Positions 63,031 through 64,000 of a DNA stretch of 64,000 nucleotides are shown here, in pieces. Both the position numbers and the translations under genes were made by a program. How positions within the stretch are numbered: the first letter of the stretch is position 1; the number at the start of each line of letters is the position of its first letter. The notes under the pieces were generated by a model, which ran no database searches, was not told the DNA's origin, and saw nothing but the letters and a program-made list of their open reading frames with translations. Location of the stretch: positions 155,327 to 219,326 of the forward strand of contig NZ_AAXW01000004.1 of the NCBI RefSeq assembly GCF_000169335.1, written 5' to 3'. Source of the stretch: Crocosphaera chwakensis CCY0110 (lineage in GTDB: Bacteria > Cyanobacteriota > Cyanobacteriia > Cyanobacteriales > Microcystaceae).

Positions 63031-63999
63031 TCAATTATTGAGTTTATTAAACAACTGCTTTTCAATCAAAACTTGATTTTGTCTGTTTTCTGATTGCTTC
63101 AGATATTCAATAGCAATATGTCTAATGGTTGGTTTATCTTTTAATGTCTTTAATAATAAATCTAAAGTGAGTTTGAGAACTATTTTATCTTGTTGCTTAT
63201 TATTAATAAAACCTAAGACAATTGTTGCTGTAAAAAGTGCTAATAAACAAGGTATCAATGGTAACCACCAAACCCACAAAAAAGCCAGGTAAGAGCCTAT
63301 TAAAACACAACTACTAACCAGCAGAAAACTTAACAAGACCCTTTTGATTGATTTAAACCACCAGCTTATACTTGTCCCAATTAAGGCCATCGTATATATA
63401 CTTAATCCTTCAATGAGATCAGGCCAAACACGAATCAAAGGCCGTTCTTCTAAGGCTGAACTAAGAATTTGACTAGCAATATTAGCATGAATTACAATTC
63501 CAGGCATCATTTCAGACGAATAGGAAAGCTTATCATTGTAAGGGGTGTAATGTAAATCGTTGATGCTTTCGGCAGTTGTGCCAATAAACACCAAGCGATC
63601 GCTTAAACTATTGGGGGATATATTATTGTTCAGCACATCTGTGAGGGAAAAAGTCAGAAAATTCTGCGCTTGTCCTCGATAATTGAGTAAAATTTGATAA
63701 CCTCCCGAATCAGCACCAACATAACCACCATCATTTTTTGTAAATCGCTTAAAAATAGCTTTTCCCAAGGAAACTTTTTGACCTTGTTCAAGGGGTTCTG
63801 GGGTAATGCCCCTCTGTTTTAGATAATACAATGCCAAAATTGTGCCTAAACTGTATCGCACGTTACCATCAGAGTCAACAACAGACAATAAACCGCGACG
63901 AACCCTTCCATCGGTATCTATGACGATATCAGCAAACCCCACTTGTTCAAGTTCACTTAATACAGGAGAGGGTGAAACTGGATTATCGACTATTTTTTC
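63031..63999 (-). CDS. CHASE2-domain membrane protein, C-terminal part (5' end outside window)
   Basis: The frame is open to the right edge, so the ATG at 63942 is not the real start. GFADIVIDTDGRVRRGLLSV, LVFIGTTAESINDLHYTPYN and MPGIVIHANIASQIL are CHASE2 motifs, followed by three membrane helices (about residues 185-250 of the visible part) and a polar, helical C-terminal tail of about 55 residues. No kinase or cyclase domain follows, unlike many CHASE2 proteins. It senses a periplasmic signal; in cyanobacteria it often accompanies CHAT/DUF928/TPS genes. Confidence 0.9.
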   Translation of the reverse strand, partial: EKIVDNPVSPSPVLSELEQVGFADIVIDTDGRVRRGLLSVVDSDGNVRYSLGTILALYYLKQRGITPEPLEQGQKVSLGKAIFKRFTKNDGGYVGADSGGYQILLNYRGQAQNFLTFSLTDVLNNNISPNSLSDRLVFIGTTAESINDLHYTPYNDKLSYSSEMMPGIVIHANIASQILSSALEERPLIRVWPDLIEGLSIYTMALIGTSISWWFKSIKRVLLSFLLVSSCVLIGSYLAFLWVWWLPLIPCLLALFTATIVLGFINNKQQDKIVLKLTLDLLLKTLKDKPTIRHIAIEYLKQSENRQNQVLIEKQLFNKLNN

Positions 64000-64000
64000 A

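Noticed and set aside
1..64000. CRISPR arrays, rRNA genes, prophage genes
   Set aside because: No regularly spaced repeats, no rRNA-like sequence and no phage structural genes were seen.

Overview
The window looks like part of the chromosome of a unicellular, nitrogen-fixing cyanobacterium of the Crocosphaera/Cyanothece type. The evidence is photosynthesis genes (psaK, a one-helix Hli protein, btpA, crtD), many HIP1 octamers (GCGATCGC), a Yfr1-type small RNA, AT-rich spacers, and the end of a nif cluster (fdxH, feoAB, fused modBC, fdxB). The genus is an inference from gene content and style, not from a search.

Layout. 1-6.8 kb: tail of the nif region. It holds the C-terminal half of the [2Fe-2S] ferredoxin FdxH, two overlapping unknown genes, then an apparent operon for Fe(II) uptake (feoB in two frames, feoA), a TauE/SafE-type permease, a ModB-ModC fusion and ferredoxin III. 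A textbook NtcA promoter (GTA-N8-TAC, 22 nt, TAN3T) lies before feoB. 6.9-26 kb: ordinary chromosomal genes, mostly single units (FHA, psaK, trpF, glutamate dehydrogenase, AI-2E-type permease, TspO-like, lytic transglycosylase, crtD, GNAT, a sensor protein plus histidine kinase, LOG, carotenoid oxygenase). At 17 kb a formylglycine-enzyme-fold protein ends in what looks like a diversity-generating-retroelement variable region, with no reverse transcriptase in the window. 26-29.6 kb: hli, small membrane proteins, an IS701-type element and an IS630 remnant. The transposase gene carries three inserted nested palindromes.

29.6-33 kb: a candidate Yfr2-like RNA, btpA, a VKOR-thioredoxin fusion and a possible CcmS-like protein. 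33-40.7 kb: an AT-rich accessory island. It has a three-gene operon of unknown function (832-aa protein, 129-aa protein, and a large helicase-like gene whose core has been replaced by an IS66 element), flanked by a YefM/YoeB-type toxin-antitoxin pair and a decayed small gene. 40.9-49.8 kb: housekeeping genes (valS, rsmD, HtrA-type protease, class I aldolase, pyrR, cinA) and Yfr1.

49.75-51 kb: a complete IS630-type element nested in a truncated relative that supplies the cinA stop codon. 51.5-64 kb: a surface/secretion cluster with a TpsB transporter, a carotenoid-oxygenase-like protein with a coupled small gene, a TpsA exoprotein, a TPR-CHAT protein, a DUF928 protein and a CHASE2 protein running off the edge.

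The strongest candidates for something undescribed are the covarying palindromic elements (27.0-28.3 kb), the orphan variable region (17.0 kb), the disrupted helicase operon (33-40 kb) and the unknown gene pair between fdxH and feoB.
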